A stretch of DNA of 64,000 nucleotides from Shewanella algae (GCF_009183365.2 NZ_CP068230.1:631001-695000); one strand, 5' to 3'; positions 45,469 to 56,098 are shown, counted from the first letter of the stretch. The notes: generated by a model from the sequence alone, not told the origin. Made by a program: numbers and translations.

Positions 45469-47331
45469 ATGGCAATTCAGATATTACCCCCACAACTGGC
45501 CAACCAGATTGCGGCGGGCGAAGTGGTAGAGAGGCCGGCCTCCGTCGTGAAGGAGCTGGTGGAAAACAGCCTGGATGCCGGTGCAACCCGAGTCGATATT
45601 GAAATCGATAAGGGCGGCGCCAAGCTTATTCGAATTCAGGACAATGGCGGCGGTATCGCCAAGGAGGAACTGGCACTGGCGCTGTCCCGTCACGCCACTT
45701 CCAAGGTGCATACACTGGACGATCTTGAAGCAATTCTCAGCTTTGGCTTTCGAGGCGAGGCGCTGGCCAGTATCAGTTCGGTTTCCCGTCTGACCCTGAC
45801 ATCTCGCACGGCCGAACAATCCGAGGCCTGGCTTGCTTACGCCGAAGGCGCGGATATGGGGGTCAAGATACTGCCTGCGGCTCATCCAGTGGGTACCAGT
45901 ATTGAAGTGGTCGATCTCTTCTTCAATACCCCGGCGCGCAGACGTTTCCTCAAGAGTGACAAGACAGAATTCACCCATATCGATGAGTGGCTGAAAAGGA
46001 TTGCGCTGGCCAGGCCGGAAATTCACCTGACTTTGAAACACAATTGCAAACAGGTGCGCAACTATCGTCCGGCAGAGAATGAAGCCCAATATCTGCAGCG
46101 TCTGGCTCAGGTTTGTGGTCGTCCGTTTGCCGAGCAGGCGTTGAAGGTGGAATGTCAGCATGACGACATGCGCCTCAGTGGCTACCTGCAGTCACCCTGG
46201 CAAGTTGAGCCTTGTGATACTCACTATTTTTATGTCAATGGCCGCCTGGTCAGAGACCGTTTGGTGAACCATGCGGTCAGGCAGGCCTTTGCCGGTTTGG
46301 CCGAGTTGGAACAACCCGGCTATGTGCTGATGCTGGAGCTGGATCCCCACCAGGTAGATGTCAATGTGCACCCGGCCAAGCATGAGGTGCGTTTCCATCA
46401 GGCCAGATATGTGCACGATTATATTCTGCAGGCCTTGAGCTCTGCCCTGCAGCAAGCGCAGCAACTGCCGGTCGATGACGTTAATCCGCATTTAAGCCAA
46501 ACAGATTATGCTGCGCCCATTGACGCGCGTTCAGACGCCGCTGGCACAAGCTTCACCCAAGGTGGGACGACTGATAGCAGCCGTGCCGAGCCGAGTTTTC
46601 GCGAGCCCGAGTCAAGCGGCGGCAGCGCTGGATATCAAAGCCAATATAGCGGCAACGCCCCTTTAGGTGGCAAGGCATCGGGTTCATATTCTGGGGGTAA
46701 TCCCCGTCAGGGAGCCGCTGCCCCGTCCAAGTCGGCCATCAGCAGTTATGGCGCTTTATTGTCGACGCCTGGCGTGGTCAATGAAGCAAGCCCAGAAGCT
46801 AAGATGACCGTCATGCCGCCTCTGCTGGATGGCGAGCATTGGGTGTTGGTCGAAGATGAGCAACTTAAACTGCTCAAGGTGAAAGCTGCTGCCAAGCGAT
46901 TGAGATATATTGAGATTATCGCTCGCATCCCTACCGGGCTGACTGGTCAGCCCCTGTTGATGCCGGTTGCTGTGGATGCCGACCCTGAATGGCCGGTATT
47001 GCTGGAGGAAAGGGCGACTCTGCTGAGGCAGCTAGGGCTGGATCTCAGTATTCGTCATTCGCAGTTGATAATCAAAAAAGTGCCCCCATATCTGAGGGAC
47101 ACGCAGCTGGCGAGTTTGATCCCTGAGCTGCTGCAATGGCTCAGATTTGAGCAGCCCCAGGAAGCGGCCTTGGCCAATTGGCTGGCGCAGAGCAGCTTAA
47201 GTAGCTTTGTTTCGGCACCATTGATATGGCAGGGGATCTCTGCATTGGACGAGCAAGCTCGACAAGAAATTTTACAGCTGGCCAAGGTATTGCCCTGGCA
47301 GCAATGGTTGGAAGAAGAAGGCAGTGAGTAA
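45469..47331 (+). CDS. mutL: DNA mismatch repair protein MutL
   Basis: This 620-residue GHKL ATPase couples MutS to MutH and UvrD. Motifs are [26 protein letters not shown] and [11 protein letters not shown], all in the N-terminal domain (1-330). A low-complexity Ser/Gly-rich linker (about 345-430) precedes the C-terminal dimerisation domain. The endonuclease motif of MutH-less species (DQHAxxER) is absent, as in other methyl-directed systems. The ATG at 45469 has AGGAAG just upstream. It overlaps miaA by eight bases. Confidence 0.97.
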   Translation: MAIQILPPQLANQIAAGEVVERPASVVKELVENSLDAGATRVDIEIDKGGAKLIRIQDNGGGIAKEELALALSRHATSKVHTLDDLEAILSFGFRGEALASISSVSRLTLTSRTAEQSEAWLAYAEGADMGVKILPAAHPVGTSIEVVDLFFNTPARRRFLKSDKTEFTHIDEWLKRIALARPEIHLTLKHNCKQVRNYRPAENEAQYLQRLAQVCGRPFAEQALKVECQHDDMRLSGYLQSPWQVEPCDTHYFYVNGRLVRDRLVNHAVRQAFAGLAELEQPGYVLMLELDPHQVDVNVHPAKHEVRFHQARYVHDYILQALSSALQQAQQLPVDDVNPHLSQTDYAAPIDARSDAAGTSFTQGGTTDSSRAEPSFREPESSGGSAGYQSQYSGNAPLGGKASGSYSGGNPRQGAAAPSKSAISSYGALLSTPGVVNEASPEAKMTVMPPLLDGEHWVLVEDEQLKLLKVKAAAKRLRYIEIIARIPTGLTGQPLLMPVAVDADPEWPVLLEERATLLRQLGLDLSIRHSQLIIKKVPPYLRDTQLASLIPELLQWLRFEQPQEAALANWLAQSSLSSFVSAPLIWQGISALDEQARQEILQLAKVLPWQQWLEEEGSE

Positions 47332-48250
47332 GGCGAAACAGCCAAGAGTGCTGACATTGATGGGGCCCACTGCCTCAGGAAAAACAGCGTTGGCGCTGGA
47401 ACTCGCCGAACATCACAACTGCGAGATCATCTCGGTAGATTCGGCACTTATCTATCGGGAAATGAATATAGGCACGGCTAAGCCCAGCGCGGAAGAGCTG
47501 GCTCGCGGGCCGCACAGGCTGATAGATATCCGTGATCCCAGCGAAAGTTATTCAGCTGCCGATTTTCGCAGCGATTGTCTGCGGGAGATTGAGCAGATAA
47601 TCAGCATGGGAAAAACCCCGCTTTTGGTGGGTGGTACCATGTTGTATTTTAAAGCATTATTGGAAGGCTTATCGCCACTTCCCAGTGCCGATGAGGCGAT
47701 AAGGGCTCAGATACAGCAGGAAGCCGAGCAGCAAGGCTGGCAAATGCTGCATCAGGAGTTGGCGCGGATTGACCCGGTTTCGGCCGCACGCATTCATCCC
47801 AATGACCCACAGCGACTGGCTCGGGCACTGGAGGTATATCGTATCAGCGGTAAGAGTTTAACTGAGCTGACTCAATCCAAATCTCCTGAGCTTCCCTATG
47901 ATGTGGTGCAGTTTGCCATTGCGCCACAGGAGCGCAAGACGCTGCATGGGCTGATTGAGACAAGATTTATGCAGATGCTGCAGGCCGGATTCACAGACGA
48001 AGTGGCCAAGCTGAAGCAAAGGGGCGATCTGCACCTGGATATGCCCTCTATGCGATGTGTTGGATATCGTCAGTGTTGGCAATATCTGGAGGGTGAATTT
48101 GACCATGATACTATGGTCGAAAAAGCCGTCGCTGCTACTAGGCAATTGGCAAAGCGTCAATTAACATGGTTGCGAGGATGGCCAGAGTTGAATTGGCTGG
48201 AGAGCGGGGCGCAAGGGAATATAGTTCAGCTTATACGCCACTGCCGCTAG
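47324..48250 (+). CDS. miaA: tRNA dimethylallyltransferase MiaA
   Basis: This 308-residue P-loop enzyme adds the isopentenyl group to A37 of tRNAs reading UNN codons. Motifs: [32 protein letters not shown] and [15 protein letters not shown]. The GTG start at 47324 overlaps the mutL stop codon. Followed by hfq. Confidence 0.96.
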   Translation: MSKAKQPRVLTLMGPTASGKTALALELAEHHNCEIISVDSALIYREMNIGTAKPSAEELARGPHRLIDIRDPSESYSAADFRSDCLREIEQIISMGKTPLLVGGTMLYFKALLEGLSPLPSADEAIRAQIQQEAEQQGWQMLHQELARIDPVSAARIHPNDPQRLARALEVYRISGKSLTELTQSKSPELPYDVVQFAIAPQERKTLHGLIETRFMQMLQAGFTDEVAKLKQRGDLHLDMPSMRCVGYRQCWQYLEGEFDHDTMVEKAVAATRQLAKRQLTWLRGWPELNWLESGAQGNIVQLIRHCR

Positions 48251-48337
48251 CTTAATAGCCCTTGCTGTATAATACTCAAACCGAACAAGAAAGCTTTTTG
48301 TTAGATTTTATATAAATTAAAAAAAGGAAATAAAAAC

Positions 48338-48613
48338 ATGGCTAAGGGGCAATCTTTACAAGACCCATTTCTGAACGCACTACGCCGTGAGCGCGTTCCT
48401 GTTTCCATCTACCTGGTCAACGGTATCAAGTTGCAGGGACAGGTGGAATCTTTTGACCAGTTCGTTATCTTGCTGAAAAACACGGTTAGCCAGATGGTAT
48501 ATAAGCATGCCATTTCAACTGTTGTGCCTTCTCGTCCATTCAACGTGAGCAATCACCAGGGCGGCGGCCAGCAGGGCTATAACTCGCAGCATGATGATAG
48601 CAGCGAACAGTAA
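48338..48613 (+). CDS. hfq: RNA chaperone Hfq
   Basis: This 91-residue Sm-like hexameric protein pairs sRNAs with mRNAs. Sm1 ([20 protein letters not shown]) and Sm2 (YKHAIS) are intact. The C-terminal tail is Gln/Gly/Asn/Ser-rich and ends HDDSSEQ, giving an acidic tip. The ATG at 48338 is preceded by AAAAAAAGGAAA. Confidence 0.98.
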   Translation: MAKGQSLQDPFLNALRRERVPVSIYLVNGIKLQGQVESFDQFVILLKNTVSQMVYKHAISTVVPSRPFNVSNHQGGGQQGYNSQHDDSSEQ

Positions 48614-48633
48614 TAAGTTAAGGAGTTCACTTC

Positions 48634-49941
48634 TTGTTTGATCGCTATGAGGCGGGAGAAACTGCAGTACTTGTTCATATCGACTTTTCCGACGAAGACA
48701 GCCGGGAAGACCTTCTCGAATTGCAACTCTTGGTCGATTCGGCTGGAGCACGTTCGGTAGGGGTGATAACAGGAAGCCGCCGGACACCTGACCGAAAGTT
48801 TTTCTTGGGGACGGGAAAGGCGGAAGAACTGGCAGCTTTGGTAGCTGCGACCGAGGCAAATGTGGTGATCTTCAACCACGCATTGAGTCCTGCACAGGAA
48901 AGAAATCTTGAAATCCTGTGTCAATGCCGGGTGTTGGACAGAACCACGCTTATCCTCGATATCTTTGCTCAGCGGGCCCGTACCCATGAGGGTAAGTTGC
49001 AGGTGGAGCTAGCGCAGTTGCGCCACATGTCGACTCGCCTGGTACGGGGCTGGACTCACCTTGAACGTCAAAAGGGCGGGATAGGTTTGCGCGGCCCCGG
49101 GGAAACCCAGCTGGAAACTGACCGGCGATTGCTGCGGGGGCGAATCAAGTCCATCAATCGTCGTTTGGAAAAAGTGGACAAACAGCGGGAACAAAGTCGC
49201 CGGGCCAGACAGCGAAGCGACTTGGCTACTGTGTCACTGGTCGGTTATACCAACGCCGGAAAGTCCACTCTATTCAACGCTTTGACAACATCGGAGGTCT
49301 ATGCCGCCGATCAGTTGTTTGCGACCCTGGATCCGACGCTGCGTAAGCTGGAGTTGGACAACGGCGCCGTATTTTTAGCCGACACTGTGGGGTTTATTCG
49401 TCATTTGCCCCATGAGTTGGTGGCGGCGTTCAAGGCGACATTACAGGAAACCCGCCAGGCTGACCTCCTGCTGCACGTGGTGGACTGCGCCGACGACAAT
49501 ATGAATGACAACTTTGAGCAGGTGCAAGAAGTGCTCAAAGAGATTGAGGCCGATAAAATTCCGCAGCTTCTGGTCTGCAACAAGATAGATCTGCTGGAAG
49601 AGATAGGCCCAAAAATAGATTTCGACCCCGAAGGCCGGCCATACAGAGTATGGATTTCGGCCCAAAAAGGGTTGGGACTGGACCTTCTCAAGCAGGCGGT
49701 GGATCAACTGACCGCTGCCACTATAGTTGAGCTTAGCTTGAGAATACCGGCAATGGCCGGACATTATCTTGGCCAGTTTTATCGACTGGATGCGATACAG
49801 CAGAAAGAGTATGACGACCTGGGGAACTGTATCTTGTCTATTCGTTTACCACAGCCGGACTGGCATCGGCTGGTTAAACAGAGTCAAGGTGAGTTGGAAA
49901 CCTTTATCCTCGAACCCGAGATTGATAAAGTAGTTTGTTAA
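48634..49941 (+). CDS. hflX: Ribosome-associated GTPase HflX
   Basis: This 435-residue GTPase splits stalled 70S ribosomes after heat stress. The N-terminal HflX domain includes KFFLGTGKAEELAALV. The glycine-rich region GLRGPGETQLETDRR is followed by the G domain with VGYTNAGKSTLFNALT and DTVGFIRHLP. The start is TTG at 48634 (MFDRYEAGETAVLVHIDF), 16 bases after AAGGAG in a rather long spacing. No closer start gives the conserved N-terminus. Confidence 0.95.
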   Translation: MFDRYEAGETAVLVHIDFSDEDSREDLLELQLLVDSAGARSVGVITGSRRTPDRKFFLGTGKAEELAALVAATEANVVIFNHALSPAQERNLEILCQCRVLDRTTLILDIFAQRARTHEGKLQVELAQLRHMSTRLVRGWTHLERQKGGIGLRGPGETQLETDRRLLRGRIKSINRRLEKVDKQREQSRRARQRSDLATVSLVGYTNAGKSTLFNALTTSEVYAADQLFATLDPTLRKLELDNGAVFLADTVGFIRHLPHELVAAFKATLQETRQADLLLHVVDCADDNMNDNFEQVQEVLKEIEADKIPQLLVCNKIDLLEEIGPKIDFDPEGRPYRVWISAQKGLGLDLLKQAVDQLTAATIVELSLRIPAMAGHYLGQFYRLDAIQQKEYDDLGNCILSIRLPQPDWHRLVKQSQGELETFILEPEIDKVVC

Positions 49942-49976
49942 TAATCTCGTTTATTCATCCACTTATGGAGAGTTAA

Positions 49977-51116
49977 ATGGCTTGGAACGAGCCCGGTAAC
50001 AAGGGTAATGATCCTTGGGGAAACAAAGGTGGCAACGACAAGGGGCCACCGGATCTGGACGATGTATTTCGCAATCTGACCAAACGCTTTGGCGGCAAGG
50101 GCAACGGTGGTTCTGGCTTCAGCATGGGGACTCTGGCCATAGTTGCAGGTATTGCCCTGGCAGTATGGGGTTTTTCCGGTTTCTACACTATCAAGGAAGC
50201 GGAGCAGGGTGTCGTGCTGCGTTTCGGTGAACATGTCGGCGAAGTTGGTCCCGGCCTGCACTGGAAAGCCACTTTTGTCGATTCGGTTTTACCGGTAGAT
50301 GTCTCAACGGTTCGCTCTATTCCTGCTTCCGGCAGCATGCTGACAGCCGATGAAAACATGGTCGTGGTTGAACTCGATGTGCAGTACAAGGTGAAAGATG
50401 CCTACCAGTATCTGTTCAGTGCCGTTGATGCCAACTCGAGCCTGCGTGAAGCTACCGACAGTGCGCTGCGTTATGTCATAGGTCATTCAAAAATGAATGA
50501 CATTTTGACCACAGGGCGTGCCAAAGTTCGTGACGACACCCGCGCCGAGATTGAACGTATTATCGCGCCTTACAACCTGGGACTGCAGATTGAAGACGTT
50601 AACTTCCTGCCGGCCAGACCGCCTGAAGAGGTGAAAGATGCCTTCGATGACGCGATTTCAGCGCAGGAAGATGAGCACACTTATATCCGTCAGGCCGAAG
50701 CTTATCAGCTGGAAATTGAGCCCAAGGCTCGTGGTCAGGTGGAACGTATCAAGCAGGACGCCCGTGCATACAAAGAACGTGTTATCCAGGATGCCGAAGG
50801 CGCCGTGGCCAAGTTCAACAAGCTGCTGCCCGAGTATAAGCAGGCCCCTGAAGTGACTCGCGATCGCCTCTATATCGATGCGATGCAGCAGGTGTTCAGT
50901 GATACCAATAAGGTACTGATTGATGCCAAGAATAATGGCAATTTGATGTATCTGCCACTGGATAAGCTGATGTCTCAGGAAGGCAAGTCTAAACCCAAAA
51001 CTGAACAGGAACCCGAGCAGCAAGTGGATGCCGTCAGTAGTCAAAGAAACACTAACAGCAGCAGTTTCAACGGACGCATGTCCCGCGAAGAGCGTATGCG
51101 TCAGGGAAGGGAGTAA
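49977..51116 (+). CDS. hflK: FtsH-regulating SPFH protein HflK
   Basis: This 379-residue membrane protein has a Gly/Asn-rich cytoplasmic N-terminus (about 1-50), one transmembrane helix (about 50-70) and an SPFH/prohibitin domain exposed to the periplasm. The C-terminus is Arg/Ser-rich. With HflC it forms the cage around FtsH protease. It sits four bases upstream of hflC. Confidence 0.96.
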   Translation: MAWNEPGNKGNDPWGNKGGNDKGPPDLDDVFRNLTKRFGGKGNGGSGFSMGTLAIVAGIALAVWGFSGFYTIKEAEQGVVLRFGEHVGEVGPGLHWKATFVDSVLPVDVSTVRSIPASGSMLTADENMVVVELDVQYKVKDAYQYLFSAVDANSSLREATDSALRYVIGHSKMNDILTTGRAKVRDDTRAEIERIIAPYNLGLQIEDVNFLPARPPEEVKDAFDDAISAQEDEHTYIRQAEAYQLEIEPKARGQVERIKQDARAYKERVIQDAEGAVAKFNKLLPEYKQAPEVTRDRLYIDAMQQVFSDTNKVLIDAKNNGNLMYLPLDKLMSQEGKSKPKTEQEPEQQVDAVSSQRNTNSSSFNGRMSREERMRQGRE

Positions 51117-51119
51117 ACC

Positions 51120-52043
51120 ATGAGCAGATTCGTACTCATTATTATTGCCCTGCTGGCGGTCGTTGGTGTGTCTTCGCTGATGGTCGTCAACGAAGGGGAG
51201 CGCGCTATTGTTTCCCGCTTTGGTGAAGTGTTGAAAGATAAGGTCGACGGTAAAATGGTGCCCCGAGTCTATGGCCCGGGTCTCAACGTTAAGATCCCGT
51301 TGATCGACAAAGTCCGCTATATGGATGCCCGTATCCAGACTCTGGATGGCGCCGCCGACCGCTTTGTGACCTCTGAGAAGAAAGACCTTATGGTCGACTC
51401 TTATGTCAAATGGCGGATCAAAGACTTTGAAAAGTACTATCTGGCTACAGATGGTGGCAACAAGTCCAAGGCCGAGTCACTGTTGCAGCGTAAGATTAAC
51501 AGTGACCTGCGTACCGAGTTCGGTAAGCTGACCATTAAACAGATTGTTTCCGGTACCAGTGAAGGCAGCACAAGCTTGTCTGAGAGCAGCAGTCGTGATG
51601 ACCTGATGCGTATTACCCTGGAAAATGCTGCCAAGAGTGCTGAAGGTCTGGGTATAGAAGTGGTCGATGTCAGGGTGAAGCAGATCAATCTGCCATCCAA
51701 CGTTAGCCACAGTATCTTCCAGCGGATGCGTGCCGAGCGTCAGGCGGTAGCCAAGAAACACAGGGCAGAAGGTAAGGAAGCGGCTGAGAAAATCCGTGCA
51801 CTGACCGATGCCGACGTGGTTGTGACTCTGGCCAATGCCCGTCGCGATGCAGAGAACATCCGCGGTGAAGGCGACGCCATTGCTGCCAAGATTTACGCCG
51901 ATGCTTATACCAAGGATCCTGAATTCTTCAGTTTCCTGCGTAGCCTGGAGGCCTACAAGGCCAGCTTCGCCGGTAAGTCTGATGTCATGGTGTTGGAGCC
52001 GGACAGCGAATTCTTCAAATACATGAAGCAAAAAGGCAAGTAA
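51120..52043 (+). CDS. hflC: FtsH-regulating SPFH protein HflC
   Basis: This 307-residue protein starts with a membrane anchor (MSRFVLIIIALLAVVGVSSL). The SPFH domain follows (about 25-200), containing VNEGERAIVSRFGEVL. A long coiled helix ends in SDVMVLEPDSEFFKYMKQ, the expected HflC C-terminus. Partner of HflK. Confidence 0.97.
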   Translation: MSRFVLIIIALLAVVGVSSLMVVNEGERAIVSRFGEVLKDKVDGKMVPRVYGPGLNVKIPLIDKVRYMDARIQTLDGAADRFVTSEKKDLMVDSYVKWRIKDFEKYYLATDGGNKSKAESLLQRKINSDLRTEFGKLTIKQIVSGTSEGSTSLSESSSRDDLMRITLENAAKSAEGLGIEVVDVRVKQINLPSNVSHSIFQRMRAERQAVAKKHRAEGKEAAEKIRALTDADVVVTLANARRDAENIRGEGDAIAAKIYADAYTKDPEFFSFLRSLEAYKASFAGKSDVMVLEPDSEFFKYMKQKGK

Positions 52044-52056
52044 TTGCACTGCTTGA

Positions 52057-52088
52057 AAGACCCGGACTGGTTCCGGGTCTTTTTTTAT
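52057..52088 (+). terminator. Terminator of hflXKC
   Basis: AAAGACCCGGA pairs with TCCGGGTCTTT, followed by seven T residues. It begins 14 bases after the hflC stop codon. Confidence 0.92.
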
Positions 52089-52421
52089 CTTTTTCTCGGC
52101 TTGATGCGAAAGTCACAGAATTATTGGCATTAATGTGTAAAGCCAAAATATACTGTTAATAGTCAATTGGTTATGTTTTAGCTATGGTTAAATTACTCTC
52201 GAGATGCTCAGATTTTGTAGCCTAAATCTGCTGTTTTTTTAACCCTGCCTGCTAAAAAACTGTAATCTCCCTAACCAACTTGTGTCTTTTGACTATGATC
52301 TGCTTCTAATTTTTCGCTATAATGAGCCCCGCCTCAAAATTCGACTTTTCCCTTTAGTGAGAACTAAGAGGCCTAAAGTCTTGAAAAACAAAAATTCCAA
52401 CACCCTCTGGGAGATAAGTGG
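52089..52421. other. Intergenic region upstream of petA
   Basis: This ~330-base AT-rich gap holds no convincing gene. A TATAAT (52318-52323), about 100 bases before petA, is the best -10 candidate. A matching -35 at the right distance is not visible (TTGACT at 52289 is too far, 23 bp). The region just upstream of petA contains a GGGAGATAAGTGG ribosome binding site. Confidence 0.45.
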
Positions 52422-53012
52422 ATGAGCAATGCGCCAGTCGATACCGGACGTCGCAGATTCCTGACAGCTGCAACCGCCGTAGTGGGCGGTGCTGGTGCCG
52501 TCGCTGTAGCGGTTCCCTTTATAAAGTCATGGAATCCGAGTGCCAAAGCGAAAGCTGCAGGTGCGCCGGTAGAAGTAAATATCAGTAAGCTAGAACCAGG
52601 TCAGCTGATCCGTGTGGAATGGCGTGGCAAACCCGTATGGATTGTCCGCCGTACTGAGGAAGTTCTTAACGAGCTCCCAACCCACGATGACAGACTGCGG
52701 GACCCGGCTTCTGACGAATTACAGCAGCCTGATTACGCCCAAAATGGCGTACGTTCGATTAAGCCTGAGTACTTTATTGCCGTAGGTATTTGTACTCACC
52801 TGGGTTGTTCACCTACTTACCTGCCAGACTCTTTCTCAGAGCAGGTTGAAGGTGTGACTTCAGGTTTCTTCTGTCCATGTCACGGTTCCAAGTTCGATAT
52901 GGCCGGTCGCGTCTTCCAGGGCGTACCTGCTCCACTGAACCTGGTGATTCCTCCACATCAATACATTGATGATGGTAACGTGCTCATCGGCGTAGACCAG
53001 GGAGCTGCATAA
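52422..53012 (+). CDS. petA: Ubiquinol-cytochrome c reductase iron-sulfur subunit (Rieske)
   Basis: This 196-residue Tat-exported protein has RRRFLTAATA in its leader and an uncleaved membrane anchor (about 10-35). The Rieske [2Fe-2S] ligands are C-x-H in CTHLGCSPTYL and C-x2-H in CPCHGSKFD. It oxidises quinol in complex III. First gene of petABC, one-base overlap with petB (TAATG). Confidence 0.97.
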   Translation: MSNAPVDTGRRRFLTAATAVVGGAGAVAVAVPFIKSWNPSAKAKAAGAPVEVNISKLEPGQLIRVEWRGKPVWIVRRTEEVLNELPTHDDRLRDPASDELQQPDYAQNGVRSIKPEYFIAVGICTHLGCSPTYLPDSFSEQVEGVTSGFFCPCHGSKFDMAGRVFQGVPAPLNLVIPPHQYIDDGNVLIGVDQGAA

Positions 53013-54229
53013 TGGTTAAGAATATAATTGACTGGATCGATGCGCGTATCCCTATGACGGCAACTTATAACCGCCATGTTGGTCAGTACGCCACCCCCAA
53101 GAATTTTAACTTCTGGTATTTCTTCGGCTCTCTGGCACTGTTGGTTCTGGTAAACCAGCTGCTGACCGGTATCTGGCTGACCATGAACTATGTGCCTACC
53201 GCCGAAGGCGCATTTGCCTCCATCGAATACATCATGCGTGATGTCGAGTACGGCTGGTTGCTGCGTTACATGCACTCCACCGGGGCCTCGGCCTTCTTTG
53301 TGGTGGTTTACCTGCATATGTTCCGTGGCCTGCTCTACGGTTCTTACCAGAAGCCTCGTGAACTGCTGTGGCTGTTCGGTATGTTGATCTTCCTGGTGCT
53401 GATGGCCGAAGCCTTTATGGGTTATCTGCTGCCATGGGGCCAGATGTCCTACTGGGGCGCTCAGGTAATTATCTCACTGTTCGGTGCTATTCCGGTTATC
53501 GGTGATGACTTGACCCTGTGGATCCGTGGTGACTATGTGATCTCAGGTGCAACCCTGAACCGCTTCTTCGCTCTGCACGTTATCGCGTTGCCTCTGGTAC
53601 TTGTGGTACTGGTATTCCTGCACCTGATTGCGCTGCATGAAGTGGGTTCCAATAACCCGGATGGTATCGAAATCAAGAAGAACAAAGATGAAAATGGCTG
53701 GCCTGTCGATGGCATCCCATTCCATCCTTACTTCACTGTAAAAGATATCATGGGCGTTGCCGGCTTCCTGATTGTCTTCTGTTACGTGCTGTTCTTTATG
53801 CCTGAAGGTGGTGGTTACTTCCTCGAGAAGCCTAACTTCGAAGCTGCTAACCCAATGAAGACGCCTGAGCATATCGCGCCTGTATGGTACTTCACTCCGT
53901 TCTACGCCATCTTGCGGGCCGTACCGGACAAGCTGGGTGGTGTAGTTATGATGGGTCTGGCGATTGCCGTACTCTTTGTTCTGCCATGGCTGGATCGCTG
54001 TAAGGTCAAGTCGGTTCGCTACCGCAGCATGATTCACAAGCTGAACATTGCTCAGTTTGCTGTGTCCTTTATCGTCCTGGGTTACCTGGGTGCGGTACCT
54101 GCGACACCAACACTGACCATTGTTGCCCGAATCTTTACTTTCACTTACTTCGGTTTCTTCCTGCTGTTGTTCATCTACAGCAAGAGTGAAAAGACCAAGC
54201 CAGTACCAGAAAGGGTGACATTCAAATGA
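53012..54229 (+). CDS. petB: Ubiquinol-cytochrome c reductase cytochrome b
   Basis: This 405-residue membrane protein has eight transmembrane helices. Haem-ligand His pairs are visible in RYMHSTGASAFFVVVYLHMF and FFALHVIALPLVLVVLVFLH. The quinol-site motif reads PVWY (PVWYFTPFYA) instead of the PEWY of mitochondria, a variant known in Gammaproteobacteria. It ends in ATGA overlap with petC. Confidence 0.97.
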   Translation: MVKNIIDWIDARIPMTATYNRHVGQYATPKNFNFWYFFGSLALLVLVNQLLTGIWLTMNYVPTAEGAFASIEYIMRDVEYGWLLRYMHSTGASAFFVVVYLHMFRGLLYGSYQKPRELLWLFGMLIFLVLMAEAFMGYLLPWGQMSYWGAQVIISLFGAIPVIGDDLTLWIRGDYVISGATLNRFFALHVIALPLVLVVLVFLHLIALHEVGSNNPDGIEIKKNKDENGWPVDGIPFHPYFTVKDIMGVAGFLIVFCYVLFFMPEGGGYFLEKPNFEAANPMKTPEHIAPVWYFTPFYAILRAVPDKLGGVVMMGLAIAVLFVLPWLDRCKVKSVRYRSMIHKLNIAQFAVSFIVLGYLGAVPATPTLTIVARIFTFTYFGFFLLLFIYSKSEKTKPVPERVTFK

Positions 54230-54921
54230 AAAAGTTATTGATTGCTTTGGTTGCCTTTGTGCCTGGTATGGTGTCTGCCGCCAGCGGTCACAATGTGCAC
54301 CTGGAAGATGCCAATATTGATCTGACCGATAAAGAGTCGCTGCGTCGTGGTGTGGAGCTGTTTCAAAACAACTGCGCCGGTTGTCACAGCACTCAATATC
54401 AACGTTACCAACGTGTCGCCGAAGATCTGGATATTCCTGTCGATGAGATGCGCAAGCTAATCCACACAGATGCCAAGATCGGCGAGCTGATGGAAAACTC
54501 GATTGAAACCAAAGATGCGGCCAAGTGGTTCGGTGCCGCGCCACCGGACCTGACTCTGGTAGCCCGTGTCCGTGGTGAAGATTGGGTATATTCCTACCTC
54601 AAAGGGTTCTACAAAGACCCAAGTCGTCCTTTCGGCGTGAACAACACTGTGTTCCCGTCAGTCGGTATGCCGCATGTGCTGGAAGGCCTGCAAGGTATGC
54701 CGGTTAAGCAGGAAGATGGCAGCATCACCGTCAGCGGTGGCAGTCTGTCTGCAGAAGAGTACGATCAGGTTGTTCGCGACCTTACCGGTTTTCTGGTTTA
54801 CTCGGCTGAGCCGGTTAAACTAGAGCGCGAAAACCTGGGTAAATGGGTACTCGGCTTCCTGTTCATATTCTTCGTGATCGCATACCTGCTCAAGAAAGAA
54901 TATTGGAAGGATGTACACTAA
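54226..54921 (+). CDS. petC: Cytochrome c1
   Basis: This 231-residue periplasmic cytochrome has a signal peptide (cleavage near VSA-A), the haem site CAGCH in NNCAGCHSTQ, and the axial-ligand Met region in NTVFPSVGMPHVLEGLQGM. A C-terminal membrane anchor ends LKKEYWKDVH. Third subunit of complex III. Confidence 0.96.
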   Translation: MKKLLIALVAFVPGMVSAASGHNVHLEDANIDLTDKESLRRGVELFQNNCAGCHSTQYQRYQRVAEDLDIPVDEMRKLIHTDAKIGELMENSIETKDAAKWFGAAPPDLTLVARVRGEDWVYSYLKGFYKDPSRPFGVNNTVFPSVGMPHVLEGLQGMPVKQEDGSITVSGGSLSAEEYDQVVRDLTGFLVYSAEPVKLERENLGKWVLGFLFIFFVIAYLLKKEYWKDVH

Positions 54922-54954
54922 CCCTTAGAAAGGGGTAGAATATATTATCCGCAT

Positions 54955-54998
54955 AATGTAAACGGGGGGCATTGCCCCTCGTTTACATTTGTTTTTTT
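54955..54998 (+). terminator. Terminator of petABC
   Basis: ATGTAAACG-GGGGC pairs with GCCCC-CGTTTACAT, followed by TTTGTTTTTTT. It lies between petC and sspA, only about 20 bases before the sspA start, so readthrough may feed sspA. Confidence 0.75.
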
Positions 54999-55016
54999 CA
55001 ATTCCGGAGGGTATCA

Positions 55017-55646
55017 ATGGCTGTTGCTGCCAATAAACGCTCTATCATGACCCTGTTCTCAGGTGCCGATGATCTCTATAGCCATCAGGTTCGCATCGTA
55101 TTGGCTGAAAAAGGGGTAACTGTTGATGTGTTGCAGGTGGATCCCAATGATATGCCAGAGGATCTGCTGGAACTCAACCCTTACAACTCAGTGCCTACAC
55201 TGGTAGACCGTGAACTGGTGTTGTACGAAAGCCGTATTATCATGGAGTATCTGGACGAGCGCTTCCCGCACCCGCCGCTGATGCCCGTTTACCCAGTTTC
55301 CCGTGGTCAAAGCCGTCTGATGATGCATCGCATCGATACGGACTGGTATTGCTTGGTCGACCGTATCCGTAAGGGTGACCGCGCCGATGCGGCCCGTAAA
55401 GAGTTGCAGGAAAGCCTGCTGTCTATCGCGCCTGTGTTTGCCGAAATGCCTTACTTCATGAGTGAAGAGTTCGGTTTGGCTGACTGTTATCTTGGCCCCT
55501 TGTTGTGGCGTCTGCCAGTGCTGGGTATCGAACTGGATAACCGCGCGGGTAAAGACATCAAAGCCTATATGAACCGTATTTTCGAGCGTGAGTCCTTTAA
55601 GGCCTCTCTGACCGAAGCCGAGCGCGAAATGCGCATGGGTATCTGA
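55017..55646 (+). CDS. sspA: Stringent starvation protein A
   Basis: This 209-residue GST-fold RNA-polymerase-associated protein starts MAVAANKRSIMTLFSG. The SspA-type pocket (GADDLYSHQVRIVLAEKGV) and the C-terminal domain are complete. It regulates stationary-phase and acid-tolerance genes. The ATG at 55017 has CGGAGG eight bases upstream. The upstream in-frame ATG at 54972 lies inside a terminator hairpin. TGATG overlap with sspB. Confidence 0.96.
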   Translation: MAVAANKRSIMTLFSGADDLYSHQVRIVLAEKGVTVDVLQVDPNDMPEDLLELNPYNSVPTLVDRELVLYESRIIMEYLDERFPHPPLMPVYPVSRGQSRLMMHRIDTDWYCLVDRIRKGDRADAARKELQESLLSIAPVFAEMPYFMSEEFGLADCYLGPLLWRLPVLGIELDNRAGKDIKAYMNRIFERESFKASLTEAEREMRMGI

Positions 55647-56098
55647 TGAAAGATTTGACCCCAAGTCGTCCATATCTGCTTAGAGCTTACTATGAATGGC
55701 TGATGGATAATCAGCTGACTCCACATCTGGTAGTGGATGCCACTGTGCCAGATATTCAGGTACCGCTGCAGTATGTTAAGGATGGTCAAATAGTACTGAA
55801 TGTCGCCGGCAGTGCTGTCGGTGGCCTGCAGCTCGGCAACGAGTTTGTCGAGTTCAATGCTCGTTTCGGTGGTGTGCCACAGCAAGTGCTGCTGCCTATG
55901 GCTTCTATCGTTGCCATCTATGCCCGTGAAAATGGTGCCGGCACAGTATTCGATATGGAAGATGCCTATCTGCTTGAAGAGGGTGAAGAATCACTGCTGA
56001 ATGTGGTTGAAGAGGTTGAACAGCCACGGACTGAAGCCGAAACTGAACCTACAGCAGACAAGCCCAAACGGCGTGGCCACCTGACTTTGGTTAAATAA
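55646..56098 (+). CDS. sspB: ClpXP adaptor SspB
   Basis: This 150-residue adaptor delivers ssrA-tagged proteins to ClpXP. The N-terminal dimer domain starts KDLTPSRPYLLRAYYEWLMD. A flexible acidic Glu/Thr linker follows (about 110-140). The C-terminal ClpX-binding tail is RGHLTLVK. The start overlaps the sspA stop by one base. Confidence 0.96.
   Translation: MKDLTPSRPYLLRAYYEWLMDNQLTPHLVVDATVPDIQVPLQYVKDGQIVLNVAGSAVGGLQLGNEFVEFNARFGGVPQQVLLPMASIVAIYARENGAGTVFDMEDAYLLEEGEESLLNVVEEVEQPRTEAETEPTADKPKRRGHLTLVK

Noticed and set aside
53543..54544. 333-codon minus-strand ORF opposite petB/petC
   Set aside because: Antisense of two certain genes.
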